Source of the DNA: Streptomyces sp. P9-A4
Lineage (GTDB): Bacteria > Actinomycetota > Actinomycetes > Streptomycetales > Streptomycetaceae
Assembly (NCBI RefSeq): GCF_036634195.1
Contig: NZ_JAZIFY010000001.1
Coordinates: 3,792,501 to 3,856,500, forward strand
DNA length: 64,000 nucleotides
Reading direction: 5' to 3'
The stretch's first letter is position 1; the number at the start of each line of letters is the position of its first letter. This document shows positions 10,764-19,701 of the stretch, piece after piece. The notes beneath the pieces are model-generated. The model did not search any database. It was not told the origin of the DNA and saw only the letters and a program-made list of their open reading frames with translations. Made by a program: the position numbers and the translations under genes.

Positions 10764-12272
10764 GTGGACCTCGCTCTGGCGCCAGAGACCCTGGCGCGCT
10801 GGCAGTTCGGCATCACCACCGTCTACCACTTCCTCTTCGTCCCCCTGACGATCTCCCTCGCCGCGCTCACCGCCGGACTCCAGACCGCCTGGGTGCGGAC
10901 GGAGAAGGAGAAGTACCTCAGGGCGACGAAGTTCTGGGGCAAGCTCTTCCTGATCAACATCGCCATGGGTGTCGTCACCGGCATCGTCCAGGAGTTCCAG
11001 TTCGGCATGAACTGGTCCGACTACTCCCGGTTCGTGGGTGACATCTTCGGAGCGCCGCTCGCCTTCGAGGCGCTCATCGCCTTCTTCTTCGAGTCGACCT
11101 TCATCGGTCTGTGGATCTTCGGCTGGGACAAGCTCCCGAAGCGGATCCACCTCGCCTGCATCTGGATGGTGTCGATCGGCACCGTCCTCTCCGCGTACTT
11201 CATCCTCGCGGCCAACTCCTGGATGCAGCACCCGGTGGGCTACCGCATCAACGAGGAGCGCGGCCGGGCCGAGCTCACCGACTTCTGGCACGTGCTCACC
11301 CAGAACACCGCCCTCACCCAGTTCTTCCACACGATGACGGCGGCCTTCCTGGTCGGCGGCGCGTTCATGGTCGGCATCTCCGCCTTCCACCTGGCACGCA
11401 AGAAGCACATCCCGGTGATGCGGACCTCGCTGCGGCTCGGCCTGATCACCCTGATCATCGCCGGCCTCGGCACCGCCATCAGCGGTGACCTGCTCGGCAA
11501 GGTCATGTTCAAGCAGCAGCCCATGAAGATGGCCGCCGCGGAGGCGCTCTGGGACGGCGAGGCGCCCGCACCCTTCTCGGTGTTCGCCTACGGCGACGTC
11601 GAGAAGGGCCACAACACGGTCGCCATCGAGATCCCCGGGCTGCTGTCCTTCCTCGCCAACGACGACTTCAGCTCGTACGTCCCGGGCATCAACGACGTCA
11701 ACAAGGCCGAGCAGGAGAAGTACGGGCCCGGCGACTACCGGCCCAACATCCCCGTCGCGTACTGGGGATTCCGCTGGATGATCGGCTTCGGCATGGCCTC
11801 GCTGGGCATCGGTGTGCTCGGCCTCTGGCTGACCCGCAAGAAGTTCATGCTGGCTCCCGGGATGAGGACCGGTGAGGACGAGGTGCCGAACCTGGTCCTG
11901 TTCAAGCGGAAGGCACTCAGCCCCCGCCTGGGCAAGTGGTACTGGATCATCGCCCTCTGGACCATGGCGTTCCCGCTCATCGCCAACTCCTGGGGCTGGA
12001 TCTTCACCGAGATGGGCCGCCAGCCCTGGGTCGTCTACGGCGTGCTGCGCACCCGGGACGCGGTCTCCCCCGGTGTCTCCCAGGGCGAGGTGCTCACCTC
12101 GATGATCGTCTTCACGGCGCTCTACGCGATCCTCGCCGTGATCGAGGTCAAGCTCCTCGTGAAGTACATCAAGGCGGGCCCGCCGGAGCTCACCGACGAC
12201 GATCTCAACCCGCCCACCAAGATCGGCGGGGACTCTCGTGACCCCGACCGCCCGATGGCCTTCTCGTACTGA
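10764..12272 (+). CDS. cydA: Cytochrome bd ubiquinol/menaquinol oxidase subunit I
   Basis: CydA carries the three haems of the bd-type terminal oxidase, which oxidises menaquinol and reduces oxygen with high affinity. The 502-residue protein shows the family landmarks: an N-terminal His in the first membrane helix (TTVYHFLF), the acidic haem ligand region AFEALIAFFFESTFIGLW, a second His in TQFFHTMTAAF, and GRQPWVVYG near the C-terminus. Nine or so membrane segments are expected. The GTG start has AAGGAGAA six to seven bases upstream. It is the first gene of cydA-cydB-cydCD and lies below the Rex operator. Confidence 0.97.
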   Translation: MDLALAPETLARWQFGITTVYHFLFVPLTISLAALTAGLQTAWVRTEKEKYLRATKFWGKLFLINIAMGVVTGIVQEFQFGMNWSDYSRFVGDIFGAPLAFEALIAFFFESTFIGLWIFGWDKLPKRIHLACIWMVSIGTVLSAYFILAANSWMQHPVGYRINEERGRAELTDFWHVLTQNTALTQFFHTMTAAFLVGGAFMVGISAFHLARKKHIPVMRTSLRLGLITLIIAGLGTAISGDLLGKVMFKQQPMKMAAAEALWDGEAPAPFSVFAYGDVEKGHNTVAIEIPGLLSFLANDDFSSYVPGINDVNKAEQEKYGPGDYRPNIPVAYWGFRWMIGFGMASLGIGVLGLWLTRKKFMLAPGMRTGEDEVPNLVLFKRKALSPRLGKWYWIIALWTMAFPLIANSWGWIFTEMGRQPWVVYGVLRTRDAVSPGVSQGEVLTSMIVFTALYAILAVIEVKLLVKYIKAGPPELTDDDLNPPTKIGGDSRDPDRPMAFSY

Positions 12273-12290
12273 GGCTCAGGAGATCGAGGC

Positions 12291-13292
12291 ATGGAACTCC
12301 ACGACGTCTGGTTCGTACTCATCGCCGTCCTCTGGATCGGCTACTTCTTCCTGGAGGGATTCGACTTCGGGGTCGGCATCCTGACCAAGCTGCTCGCCCG
12401 CGACCGGGCCGAGAAGCGGGTCCTCATCAACACCATCGGGCCCGTCTGGGACGGCAATGAGGTCTGGCTGCTCACCGCCGGCGGCGCGACCTTCGCCGCC
12501 TTCCCCGAGTGGTACGCGACGCTCTTCTCCGGCTTCTACCTGCCGCTGCTGATCATCCTGGTCTGCCTGATCGTCCGGGGCGTCGCCTTCGAGTACCGGG
12601 CGAAGCGGGCCGAGGAGAACTGGCAGCGCAACTGGGAACAGGCCATCTTCTGGACCTCACTGATCCCCGCGCTCCTCTGGGGCGTGGCCTTCGGCAACAT
12701 CGTCCGGGGCGTGAAGATCGACGGGGACATGGAGTACGTCGGCAACTTCTGGGACCTGCTCAACCCGTACGCGCTCCTCGGCGGCCTGGTCACGCTCACT
12801 CTCTTCACCTTCCACGGCGCGGTCTTCGCCTCGCTCAAGACGGTCGGTGACATCCGGATGCGGGCACGGGCGCTCGCGCTCAAGCTGGGCCTGGTCACGG
12901 CGGTGCTCGCGCTCGGCTTCCTGATCTGGACCCAGGTCGACACGGGTGACAGCTGGAGCTTCGCGGCCATGCTGGTCGCCGCGGTGGCCCTGGTCGGGGC
13001 GATCGTCGCGATCAAGGCCGGGCGTGAGGGCTGGTCGTTCGCGCTCTCGGGCGTCACTGTCGCCGCGGCCGTGGCGATGCTCTTCCTCGCGCTGTTCCCG
13101 GACGTCATGCCGTCTTCGCTCAACCCCGAGTGGAGTCTTACCGTGACGAACGCGTCGTCGAGCCCGTACACGCTCAAGATCATGACCTGGTGCGCGGCGA
13201 TCGCGACCCCGTTGGTGCTGCTCTACCAGAGCTGGACCTACTGGGTGTTCCGCAAGCGGATCGGTACCCAGCACATCGCCGAGTCCCACTAG
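12291..13292 (+). CDS. cydB: Cytochrome bd oxidase subunit II
   Basis: CydB is the second structural subunit of cytochrome bd oxidase and has no haem of its own. This 333-residue protein has about eight or nine membrane helices, begins MELHDVWFVLIAVLWIGYFF and shows the conserved LEGFDFGVG and GPVWDGNEVWLL stretches. It starts 18 bases after the cydA stop codon with an AGGAGATCG ribosome binding site, and the downstream exporter follows after 20 bases, so the three genes form one operon. Confidence 0.97.
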   Translation: MELHDVWFVLIAVLWIGYFFLEGFDFGVGILTKLLARDRAEKRVLINTIGPVWDGNEVWLLTAGGATFAAFPEWYATLFSGFYLPLLIILVCLIVRGVAFEYRAKRAEENWQRNWEQAIFWTSLIPALLWGVAFGNIVRGVKIDGDMEYVGNFWDLLNPYALLGGLVTLTLFTFHGAVFASLKTVGDIRMRARALALKLGLVTAVLALGFLIWTQVDTGDSWSFAAMLVAAVALVGAIVAIKAGREGWSFALSGVTVAAAVAMLFLALFPDVMPSSLNPEWSLTVTNASSSPYTLKIMTWCAAIATPLVLLYQSWTYWVFRKRIGTQHIAESH

Positions 13293-13312
13293 CCGGCCCT
13301 TTCCAGGGGAGC

Positions 13313-16300
13313 ATGTTTCACGTGAAACCGATCGATCCGCGCCTGCTCCGGTACGCCAGGGCCACCCGTGTCTTCCTGATCGCGGTGGTCGCGCTCGGCC
13401 TGGTCGGGGCGGTGCTGGTCATCGCCCAGGCGATGCTCATCGCCGAGATCGTGGTGGGGTCCTTCCAGAAGGACCAGTCGGTTTCCGCCCTGACCACCCC
13501 CCTGCTGCTGCTCGCCGGAGTGGCGGCGGCACGGGGGCTGGTCTCCTGGCTGACCGAGCTCGCCGCCCACCGGGCGAGTGCGGCGGTCAAGTCCGAACTG
13601 CGCGGCCGGCTGCTCGATCGGGCGGCCGCCCTCGGGCCGGGCTGGCTCAGTGGCCAGAAGGCCGGTTCGCTGATCGCCCTCGCGACGAGGGGCGTGGACG
13701 CCCTCGACGACTACTTCGCCCGCTATCTGCCGCAGCTCGGGCTCGCGGTGGTCGTGCCGGTCGCGGTGCTGGCCCGGATCGTCACCGAGGACTGGGTCTC
13801 GGCGGCGATCATCGTCGTCACCCTGCCGCTCATCCCGGTCTTCATGATCCTGATCGGCTGGTACACCCAGGCCAGGATGGACCGCCAGTGGAAGCTGCTG
13901 TCCCGGCTCTCCGGGCACTTCCTGGACGTGGTGGCCGGGCTTCCCACCCTGAAGATCTTCGGCCGGGCGAAGGCCCAGGCCGAGTCGATCCGCACGATCA
14001 CCTCCGAGTACCGGCAGGCGACGATGCGCACCCTGCGGATCGCCTTCCTGTCCTCCTTCGCCCTGGAACTCCTCGCGACGCTGTCGGTCGCGCTGGTCGC
14101 CGTGACCATCGGCATGCGGCTCGTCCACGGCGAGCTGGACCTGTACACCGGACTCGTCATCCTGATCCTGGCGCCGGAGGCCTATCTGCCGCTGCGGCAG
14201 GTGGGAGCCCAGTTCCACGCGGCGGCGGAGGGGCTCGCGGCGGCGGAGGAGATCTTCGACGTCCTGGAGCAGCCGGTACGGGAGAGCGGTACGGGCGCCG
14301 TCCCCGCGTCCGTACGCCTGGATCTTGACGGGGTGGTGGTACGTCACGCCGGGCGGGCCGAACCCTCCCTCGACGCGACGACACTGACGGTCGAGCCGGG
14401 CGAGACGGTGGCCCTGGTCGGGCCGAGCGGGGCCGGGAAGTCGACGCTGCTCGATGTCGTCCTCGGGTTCGCGGTGCCGGAAGAGGGCGGTTCCGTCCGC
14501 GTCGGCGGCCAGGATCTCGCCACGCTCGACCTGGAGGCCTGGCGGTCGCGGATCGCCTGGGTGCCGCAGCGGCCCTACCTCTTCGCGGGCACGATCGCCG
14601 AGAACGTCCGCCTCGCCCGCCCGGACGCCTCCGACGAGGCGGTACGGCAGGCACTGCGGGACGCCGGTGCGGACGGGTTCGTCGCCGGGCTCCCGCAGGG
14701 GCTCGACACCCCGCTCGGCGAGGACGGCGTCGGGCTCTCGGCCGGGCAGCGGCAGCGCCTCGCGCTCGCCCGGGCCTTCCTGGCGGACCGTCCGCTGCTG
14801 CTGCTCGACGAGCCGACGGCCGCGCTCGACGGCGAGACGGAGGCGGGCGTGGTCGACGCGGTCCGCCGCCTCGCCGCCGGCCGGACCGTGCTCCTCGTCG
14901 TCCACCGCCCGGCGTTGCTCGCGGTGGCGGACCGGGTGGTGCGGGTGGACCCGGCGGGGGCTGGTTCTGAGGCCGGTGCTTCTGAGGCCAGTGGTTTTGT
15001 GGCCGGTGGTTCTGAAGCGGGTGGTTCCGAAGCCGCCGCTTCCGGGGCCGCCGCTTCCGGGACTGCCGTCCCCGAGCCGGCCGCCCCCGAGACCCCCGAG
15101 GCCGTCGGCGCCGTGAGCACCCCCAGCTCCGTGCTCGGCCGGGTCCGGGGCATGGCCGGGGAGCTCAAGGGGCGGATGGCCCTCGCCCTGCTGCTCGGCA
15201 GCCTCGCCCTCGGCTCCGCCGTCGGCCTCATGGCCGTCTCCGGCTGGCTCATCTCCCGTGCCTCCGAACAGCCGCCCGTGCTCTATCTGATGGTGGCCGT
15301 CACCGCCACCCGCGCCTTCGGCATCGGGCGGGCGGTCTTCCGGTACGCGGAGCGGATCGTCTCGCACGACGCCGTCCTGCGGATGCTCGCCGAACTCCGG
15401 GTCTCGGTCTTCCGGCGGCTGGAGCGGATCGCCCCGGCCGGACTGCGCCGCACCCGGCGGGGCGACCTGCTCGCCCGGCTCGTCCAGGACGTCGACGCCC
15501 TCCAGGACTACTGGCTGCGCTGGCTGCTCCCGGCGGGCGCCGCGCTCGTGGTGGGCGTCGCCTCCGCCGGGTTCACCGCCTGGCTGCTGCCCGAGGCCGG
15601 TGCCGTCCTCGCCGTCGGCCTGCTGGTCGCGGGTGTCCTCGTACCGGCCGCTGCCGGAGCCCTCGCCCGGCGCGCCGAACGACGGCTCGCCCCCGCGCGC
15701 GGAGCCCTCGCGACCGCCGTGGCCGATCTGCTCCGCGGCTGCGCCGAGCTGACCGTGGCCGGTGCGCTGCGCGGCCGGATCGAGCGGGCGCGGACCGCCG
15801 ACCGGGCGCTCACCGGCATCGCCTCCCGGCAGGCCGCCGCCACCGCGCTCGGAGCCGGACTCTCGGCCCTCGTCTGCGGCCTGACCGTGGTGGCCGCCGC
15901 GCTCGTCGGCGTCCGGGCCGTGGCGGACGGCCGGCTCGACGGCGTCGCCCTCGCCGTGGTCGTCCTCACCCCGCTCGCCGCCTTCGAGGCGGTCACCGGA
16001 CTTCCGCTCGCCGTCCAGTACCGCCAGCGCGTCAGGCACAGCGCCGAGCGGGTCTTCGAGGTGCTGGACGCGCCCGTGCCCGTACGGGAGCCGGTCCGGC
16101 CCGAGACTCCCCCGGCGAGCCCGTTCCCGCTGGTGCTCGACGGGCTCTCCGCCCGGCACGCCGGTCAGGAACGGGCCGCGCTCACCGACTTCCGGCTCAC
16201 CCTGGAGACCGGGCGCCGGGTCGCCGTCGTCGGCGCCTCCGGCTCCGGCAAGACCACGCTCGCCCAGGTGCTGCTGCGGTTCCTGGACGTGGAGCACGGC

Positions 16301-16924
16301 ACGTACCGGATCGGCGGCGTGCCCGCCTGGGAGCTCGACGGCGACGCGGTCCGCCGCCTCGTCGGGCTCTGCGCCCAGGACGCGCACCTCTTCGACAGTT
16401 CCGTCCGCGAGAACCTGCGGCTCGCCCGTACCGGCGCGAGCGACGAGGAACTGCGCGAGGCGCTCCGCAGGGCCCGGCTGCTCGACTGGGTGGACGCTCT
16501 GCCCGCCGGGCTCGACACCCTCGTGGGCGAGCACGGCTCCCAGCTCTCCGGCGGTCAGCGCCAGCGCCTCGCGCTCGCCCGTGCCCTCCTCGCCGACTTC
16601 CCCGTACTCGTCCTCGACGAGCCGGCCGAGCACCTGGACCTGGCCACCGCCGACGCCCTCACCGACGATCTGCTCCGGGCCACGGAAGGCCGTACGACCC
16701 TCCTCATCACCCACCGCCTGCACGGACTCGAAGCGGTCGACGAGGTCCTCGTCCTGGACGGGGGCCGGACCGTGCAGCACGGACCGTACGCGGAACTGGC
16801 CGCCGCGGAAGGCCCGCTGCGCCGGATGCTCGACCAGGAACGGGCGACCGACCTGCTCGTCGTCGGCCCGGAGACGTCCCTGCCCGCCCCCGGCGGCGAC
16901 CGGCCGACTTTTCTCGCCAAATAG
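13313..16924 (+). CDS. cydCD: Fused CydD-CydC ABC exporter for bd oxidase assembly
   Basis: Two full ABC half-transporters are joined in one 1203-residue chain. The CydD-like half (about 1-545) has six membrane helices, Walker A GPSGAGKST near residue 370 and signature LSAGQRQRLALA near 476. The CydC-like half (about 605-1203) has Walker A GASGSGKTT near 974 and signature LSGGQRQRLALA near 1079. CydDC exports thiols and haem-related compounds and is needed to assemble cytochrome bd. The halves are joined by a low-complexity Ser-Glu-Ala-Gly linker (about 546-600) encoded by decayed short repeats. The ATG overlaps a parS palindrome. Fusion of the two halves is common in actinobacteria. Confidence 0.96.
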   Translation: MFHVKPIDPRLLRYARATRVFLIAVVALGLVGAVLVIAQAMLIAEIVVGSFQKDQSVSALTTPLLLLAGVAAARGLVSWLTELAAHRASAAVKSELRGRLLDRAAALGPGWLSGQKAGSLIALATRGVDALDDYFARYLPQLGLAVVVPVAVLARIVTEDWVSAAIIVVTLPLIPVFMILIGWYTQARMDRQWKLLSRLSGHFLDVVAGLPTLKIFGRAKAQAESIRTITSEYRQATMRTLRIAFLSSFALELLATLSVALVAVTIGMRLVHGELDLYTGLVILILAPEAYLPLRQVGAQFHAAAEGLAAAEEIFDVLEQPVRESGTGAVPASVRLDLDGVVVRHAGRAEPSLDATTLTVEPGETVALVGPSGAGKSTLLDVVLGFAVPEEGGSVRVGGQDLATLDLEAWRSRIAWVPQRPYLFAGTIAENVRLARPDASDEAVRQALRDAGADGFVAGLPQGLDTPLGEDGVGLSAGQRQRLALARAFLADRPLLLLDEPTAALDGETEAGVVDAVRRLAAGRTVLLVVHRPALLAVADRVVRVDPAGAGSEAGASEASGFVAGGSEAGGSEAAASGAAASGTAVPEPAAPETPEAVGAVSTPSSVLGRVRGMAGELKGRMALALLLGSLALGSAVGLMAVSGWLISRASEQPPVLYLMVAVTATRAFGIGRAVFRYAERIVSHDAVLRMLAELRVSVFRRLERIAPAGLRRTRRGDLLARLVQDVDALQDYWLRWLLPAGAALVVGVASAGFTAWLLPEAGAVLAVGLLVAGVLVPAAAGALARRAERRLAPARGALATAVADLLRGCAELTVAGALRGRIERARTADRALTGIASRQAAATALGAGLSALVCGLTVVAAALVGVRAVADGRLDGVALAVVVLTPLAAFEAVTGLPLAVQYRQRVRHSAERVFEVLDAPVPVREPVRPETPPASPFPLVLDGLSARHAGQERAALTDFRLTLETGRRVAVVGASGSGKTTLAQVLLRFLDVEHGTYRIGGVPAWELDGDAVRRLVGLCAQDAHLFDSSVRENLRLARTGASDEELREALRRARLLDWVDALPAGLDTLVGEHGSQLSGGQRQRLALARALLADFPVLVLDEPAEHLDLATADALTDDLLRATEGRTTLLITHRLHGLEAVDEVLVLDGGRTVQHGPYAELAAAEGPLRRMLDQERATDLLVVGPETSLPAPGGDRPTFLAK
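13315..13328. promoter_or_regulatory. parS site (ParB binding palindrome)
   Basis: GTTTCACGTGAAAC is the perfect 14-bp parS core recognised by ParB. With flanks it reads TGTTTCACGTGAAACC, one base from the 16-bp consensus. Streptomyces chromosomes carry many parS sites around oriC. This one begins on the last base of the cydCD ATG and encodes FHVK, so partition-complex binding sits on the translation start of the gene. Confidence 0.9.
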
Positions 16925-16943
16925 GACTTACTAGGCTCAAGCC

Positions 16944-18656
16944 ATGACCGCCGAAGCGTCCGACGCCCCGGACCCCCTGGAAGCCGCCACTCAGGCCACC
17001 CGCAGCCTCCAGGGCCTGTCCACGGAACTCACCGCCCGCGTACCGCAGCTCCTGGAGGCCATGCGTTCGGTCGGCACCGGGCTCGAACTCCACTCCACCC
17101 TCGACCGCATCTGCGAGACCGCCGCCGAACTCGCCGACGCCCGCTACGCCGCGATCGGCGTCGTCGACGACGAGGGCAAGGGCCTGTCCGACTTCGTCAC
17201 CTTCGGTGTCGACGAGGAGGTGGCCCGCCGCATCGGACACCGGCCCGACGGCCACGCCGGGCTGCTCGGCGCGCTGATCCAGGCCCCCCAGACGATCCGC
17301 CTCGCCGACCTCTCCGCCGACCCGCGCTCGGCCGGCTTCCCGCCGGGACACCCCCCGATGCGGACCTTCCTCGGCGTTCCCATCCGCGTCCAGGGCGAGA
17401 TCTTCGGCAATCTGTACCTCGCGGAGAAGCACGGCGGCGGCGAGTTCAACGACTACGACGTGCACATGGTCCGGGTGCTGGCCACCGAGGCGGGCATCGC
17501 CATCGGCAACGCCCGTCTGTACGAGGCCGCCCGGCAGCGCGAGCGGTGGATCGACGGCTCGGTCGCCGTCACCACCGCGCTGCTCTCCGGCGGCGACGCC
17601 GACGACGCCCTCGCCGTCGTCGCCGAACAGGCCCGGCGGCTCGCCGACGCCGACGCCGGCATCGTGCTGCTGCCCGCCGAGGACGGCGGCCTGGAGATCG
17701 TCGCCGTCTCCTCGCCCCGGCCCACGAAGTCGCTGGGCGTGGTGATCCCGCCCGAGAGCGCCGTGGTGGAACAGCTTCTGGCCGGCGAGGCGGTCTTCAT
17801 CGCGGACGCGTCGAAGGACCCGCGCATGATCAGCCGGCTGACCTCCCCGTACGGCCCCAGCATGATGCTGCCGCTGCAGAGCGGCGGGCGGGTGCTCGGC
17901 GCGCTCGCCACCCCCCGGGTGCGGGGCGCGCGCCAGTTCACCGAGGCGGAGCGGACGCTCGCGACCCAGTTCGCCTCGCAGGCGGCGCTCGCCCTGATGA
18001 TGGCCGACGCGCAGCGGGACCGGGAGCGCCTCGCCGTCTACGAGGACCGCGACCGGATCGCCCGTGACCTGCACGATCTCGTGATCCAGCGGCTCTTCGC
18101 CACCGGCATGATGCTGGAGGGTGCCCAGCGCAGGTCGATCGTGCCGGCCGTGCGCGAGGGCGTCGGCAAGGCCGTGGACGAACTGGACGTGACCATCCAG
18201 GAGATCCGTACGGCGATCTTCGCGCTCCAGCAGGGCCCCGCCGAGGCCCCCTCGGGGCTGCGCACCCGCGTGCTGCGGGAGATCAACATGGCGGCGGTGC
18301 CGCTCGGCTTCAAGCCCGCGCACCGCTTCCTCGGCGCGATCGACACCATGGTCGGCGAACTCACCGGCAAGAACCTCATCGCCGCGCTGCGGGAGGCGCT
18401 CTCCAACGCCTTCCGGCACGCGGAGGCGAGCCGTATCGAGGTGGTCGTCGACGCGGGCGTCACCCTGCCGGACGGCTCCGCCGGGGTACGGCTCGAAGTC
18501 GCCGACGACGGCATCGGCATTCCGGCGGGCGGGCGGCGCAGCGGTCTGCGCAACCTGGCGCGGCGGGCCGAGTCGCTGGGCGGCGCGAGCTGGTGCGGAC
18601 CAGGCATCGGGGAGGACGGCGGCGGCACGACGGTGGTGTGGGAGGCGCCGCTGTAG
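16944..18656 (+). CDS. GAF-GAF sensor histidine kinase, DosS/DevS-like with haem-ligand residues
   Basis: This cytosolic kinase of 570 residues has two GAF domains (about 55-195 and 215-352), a HisKA_3 dimerisation region with the phospho-acceptor His377 in RDLHDLVIQRLFATG, and an HATPase domain (about 475-570, N-box ALREALSNAF). The first GAF domain strongly resembles mycobacterial DosS/DevS. His136 in GFPPGHPPMRTFLGVP sits exactly 22 residues before Tyr158 in FGNLYL, the same spacing as the haem ligand His149 and distal Tyr171 of DosS. Oxygen, NO or redox sensing is therefore likely but inferred. It starts 19 bases after cydCD, which suggests co-expression with the bd oxidase. No response regulator gene is adjacent. 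Confidence 0.87.
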   Translation: MTAEASDAPDPLEAATQATRSLQGLSTELTARVPQLLEAMRSVGTGLELHSTLDRICETAAELADARYAAIGVVDDEGKGLSDFVTFGVDEEVARRIGHRPDGHAGLLGALIQAPQTIRLADLSADPRSAGFPPGHPPMRTFLGVPIRVQGEIFGNLYLAEKHGGGEFNDYDVHMVRVLATEAGIAIGNARLYEAARQRERWIDGSVAVTTALLSGGDADDALAVVAEQARRLADADAGIVLLPAEDGGLEIVAVSSPRPTKSLGVVIPPESAVVEQLLAGEAVFIADASKDPRMISRLTSPYGPSMMLPLQSGGRVLGALATPRVRGARQFTEAERTLATQFASQAALALMMADAQRDRERLAVYEDRDRIARDLHDLVIQRLFATGMMLEGAQRRSIVPAVREGVGKAVDELDVTIQEIRTAIFALQQGPAEAPSGLRTRVLREINMAAVPLGFKPAHRFLGAIDTMVGELTGKNLIAALREALSNAFRHAEASRIEVVVDAGVTLPDGSAGVRLEVADDGIGIPAGGRRSGLRNLARRAESLGGASWCGPGIGEDGGGTTVVWEAPL

Positions 18657-18688
18657 CGCCGGGAAGGCAGTGCCCGGCGGGGCGGGAG

Positions 18689-19582
18689 CTAGTCGCCGTG
18701 CGGTCGGCGGAGCTGGTCGCCGTGCGCGGCTGCCGTCGCTTCTGCCACCAGCTGCTCGATGACGACGGCCACGCCGTCCTCGTTGTTGCCGACCGTACGG
18801 CCGGAGGCGGCGGCGATCACGTCGGGGTGGGCGTTGCCCATCGCGTACGAGCGGCCCGCCCAGCTCAGCATCTCGATGTCGTTGGGCATGTCGCCGAAGG
18901 CGACGACCTCCTCGGCCGTGATGCCGCGCTCGGCGCAGCAGAGGGCCAGGGTGGAGGCCTTGGAGACGCCATGGGCGCTGATCTCGATGAGGGCGGTGGG
19001 GCTCGACCGGGTGAAGGCGGCGCGGTCCCCGGCCGTCTCCCTCGCCACCGCGAGGAACGCGTCGGGGTCGAGCTCCGGGTGCTGGGCGAGCAGCTTGAGC
19101 ACGGGGGCGGCGGCTCCCGGCTCCTCTTCGAAGAGGAGCTTCTCGGCGGTGGCGACGGTCGCGCCGGGGTCGAGGAAGAACGGCGGGTACTGCGGCTCGT
19201 AGTGGATGCCGGTGGTCAGCTCGACCGCGAAGGAGGTGCCGGGCGCGGCGGCACGCAGGGCCCGTACGACATCGAGGGCGACGGGCCGCTCCAGCGGACG
19301 CACCTCCAGGAAGGTGCCGCCCGTGTGGAGGTCGACGAGGGCGGCGCCGTTGGCGCAGATCGCCAGACCGTGCCCGTGGACGTGGTCGCTGACGACGTCC
19401 ATCCAGCGGGCCGGGCGGCCGGTGACGAAGAAGACCTCGATGCCGGCCTGCTCGGCCGCGGCGAGTGCGGCGACCGTGCGCGCGGAGACGGACTTGTCGT
19501 CGCGCAGCAGCGTGCCGTCGAGGTCGGTGGCGATCAGCCGGGGAGCCGGGGCGGACGGGTGCGGGGAACGGGGAGAGGTCAC
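18689..19582 (-). CDS. HAD-superfamily (Cof-type) phosphatase
   Basis: This protein of about 297 residues has HAD motif [12 protein letters not shown], motif II VTGRP and motif IV GDMPNDIEML, plus the large C2-type cap of the Cof subfamily. Such enzymes hydrolyse sugar phosphates, nucleotides or pyridoxal phosphate; the substrate is not predictable. The GTG at 19582 is preceded by GGGGCG, and its Pro-rich first residues precede the fold. It converges on the histidine kinase. A second Cof-type paralogue lies at 40443-41249. Confidence 0.84.
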   Translation of the reverse strand: MTSPRSPHPSAPAPRLIATDLDGTLLRDDKSVSARTVAALAAAEQAGIEVFFVTGRPARWMDVVSDHVHGHGLAICANGAALVDLHTGGTFLEVRPLERPVALDVVRALRAAAPGTSFAVELTTGIHYEPQYPPFFLDPGATVATAEKLLFEEEPGAAAPVLKLLAQHPELDPDAFLAVARETAGDRAAFTRSSPTALIEISAHGVSKASTLALCCAERGITAEEVVAFGDMPNDIEMLSWAGRSYAMGNAHPDVIAAASGRTVGNNEDGVAVVIEQLVAEATAAAHGDQLRRPHGD

Positions 19583-19701
19583 CGCCCCATTCTTCCGCAC
19601 CGGACGCACGGGCGTGCGGGGAGCCGCACATATGAGTGACTGGATTCCGGCCTTCCGTTCCTCCGGGCGTACTTCGAGGTGCGGAAGAGGCCGGCGGGCT
19701 C

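Noticed and set aside
13289..16780. A 1163-codon minus-strand frame opposite cydCD
   Set aside because: It has no recognisable domain, is rich in Gly/Arg/Glu, and lies entirely opposite a well-supported ABC exporter gene.
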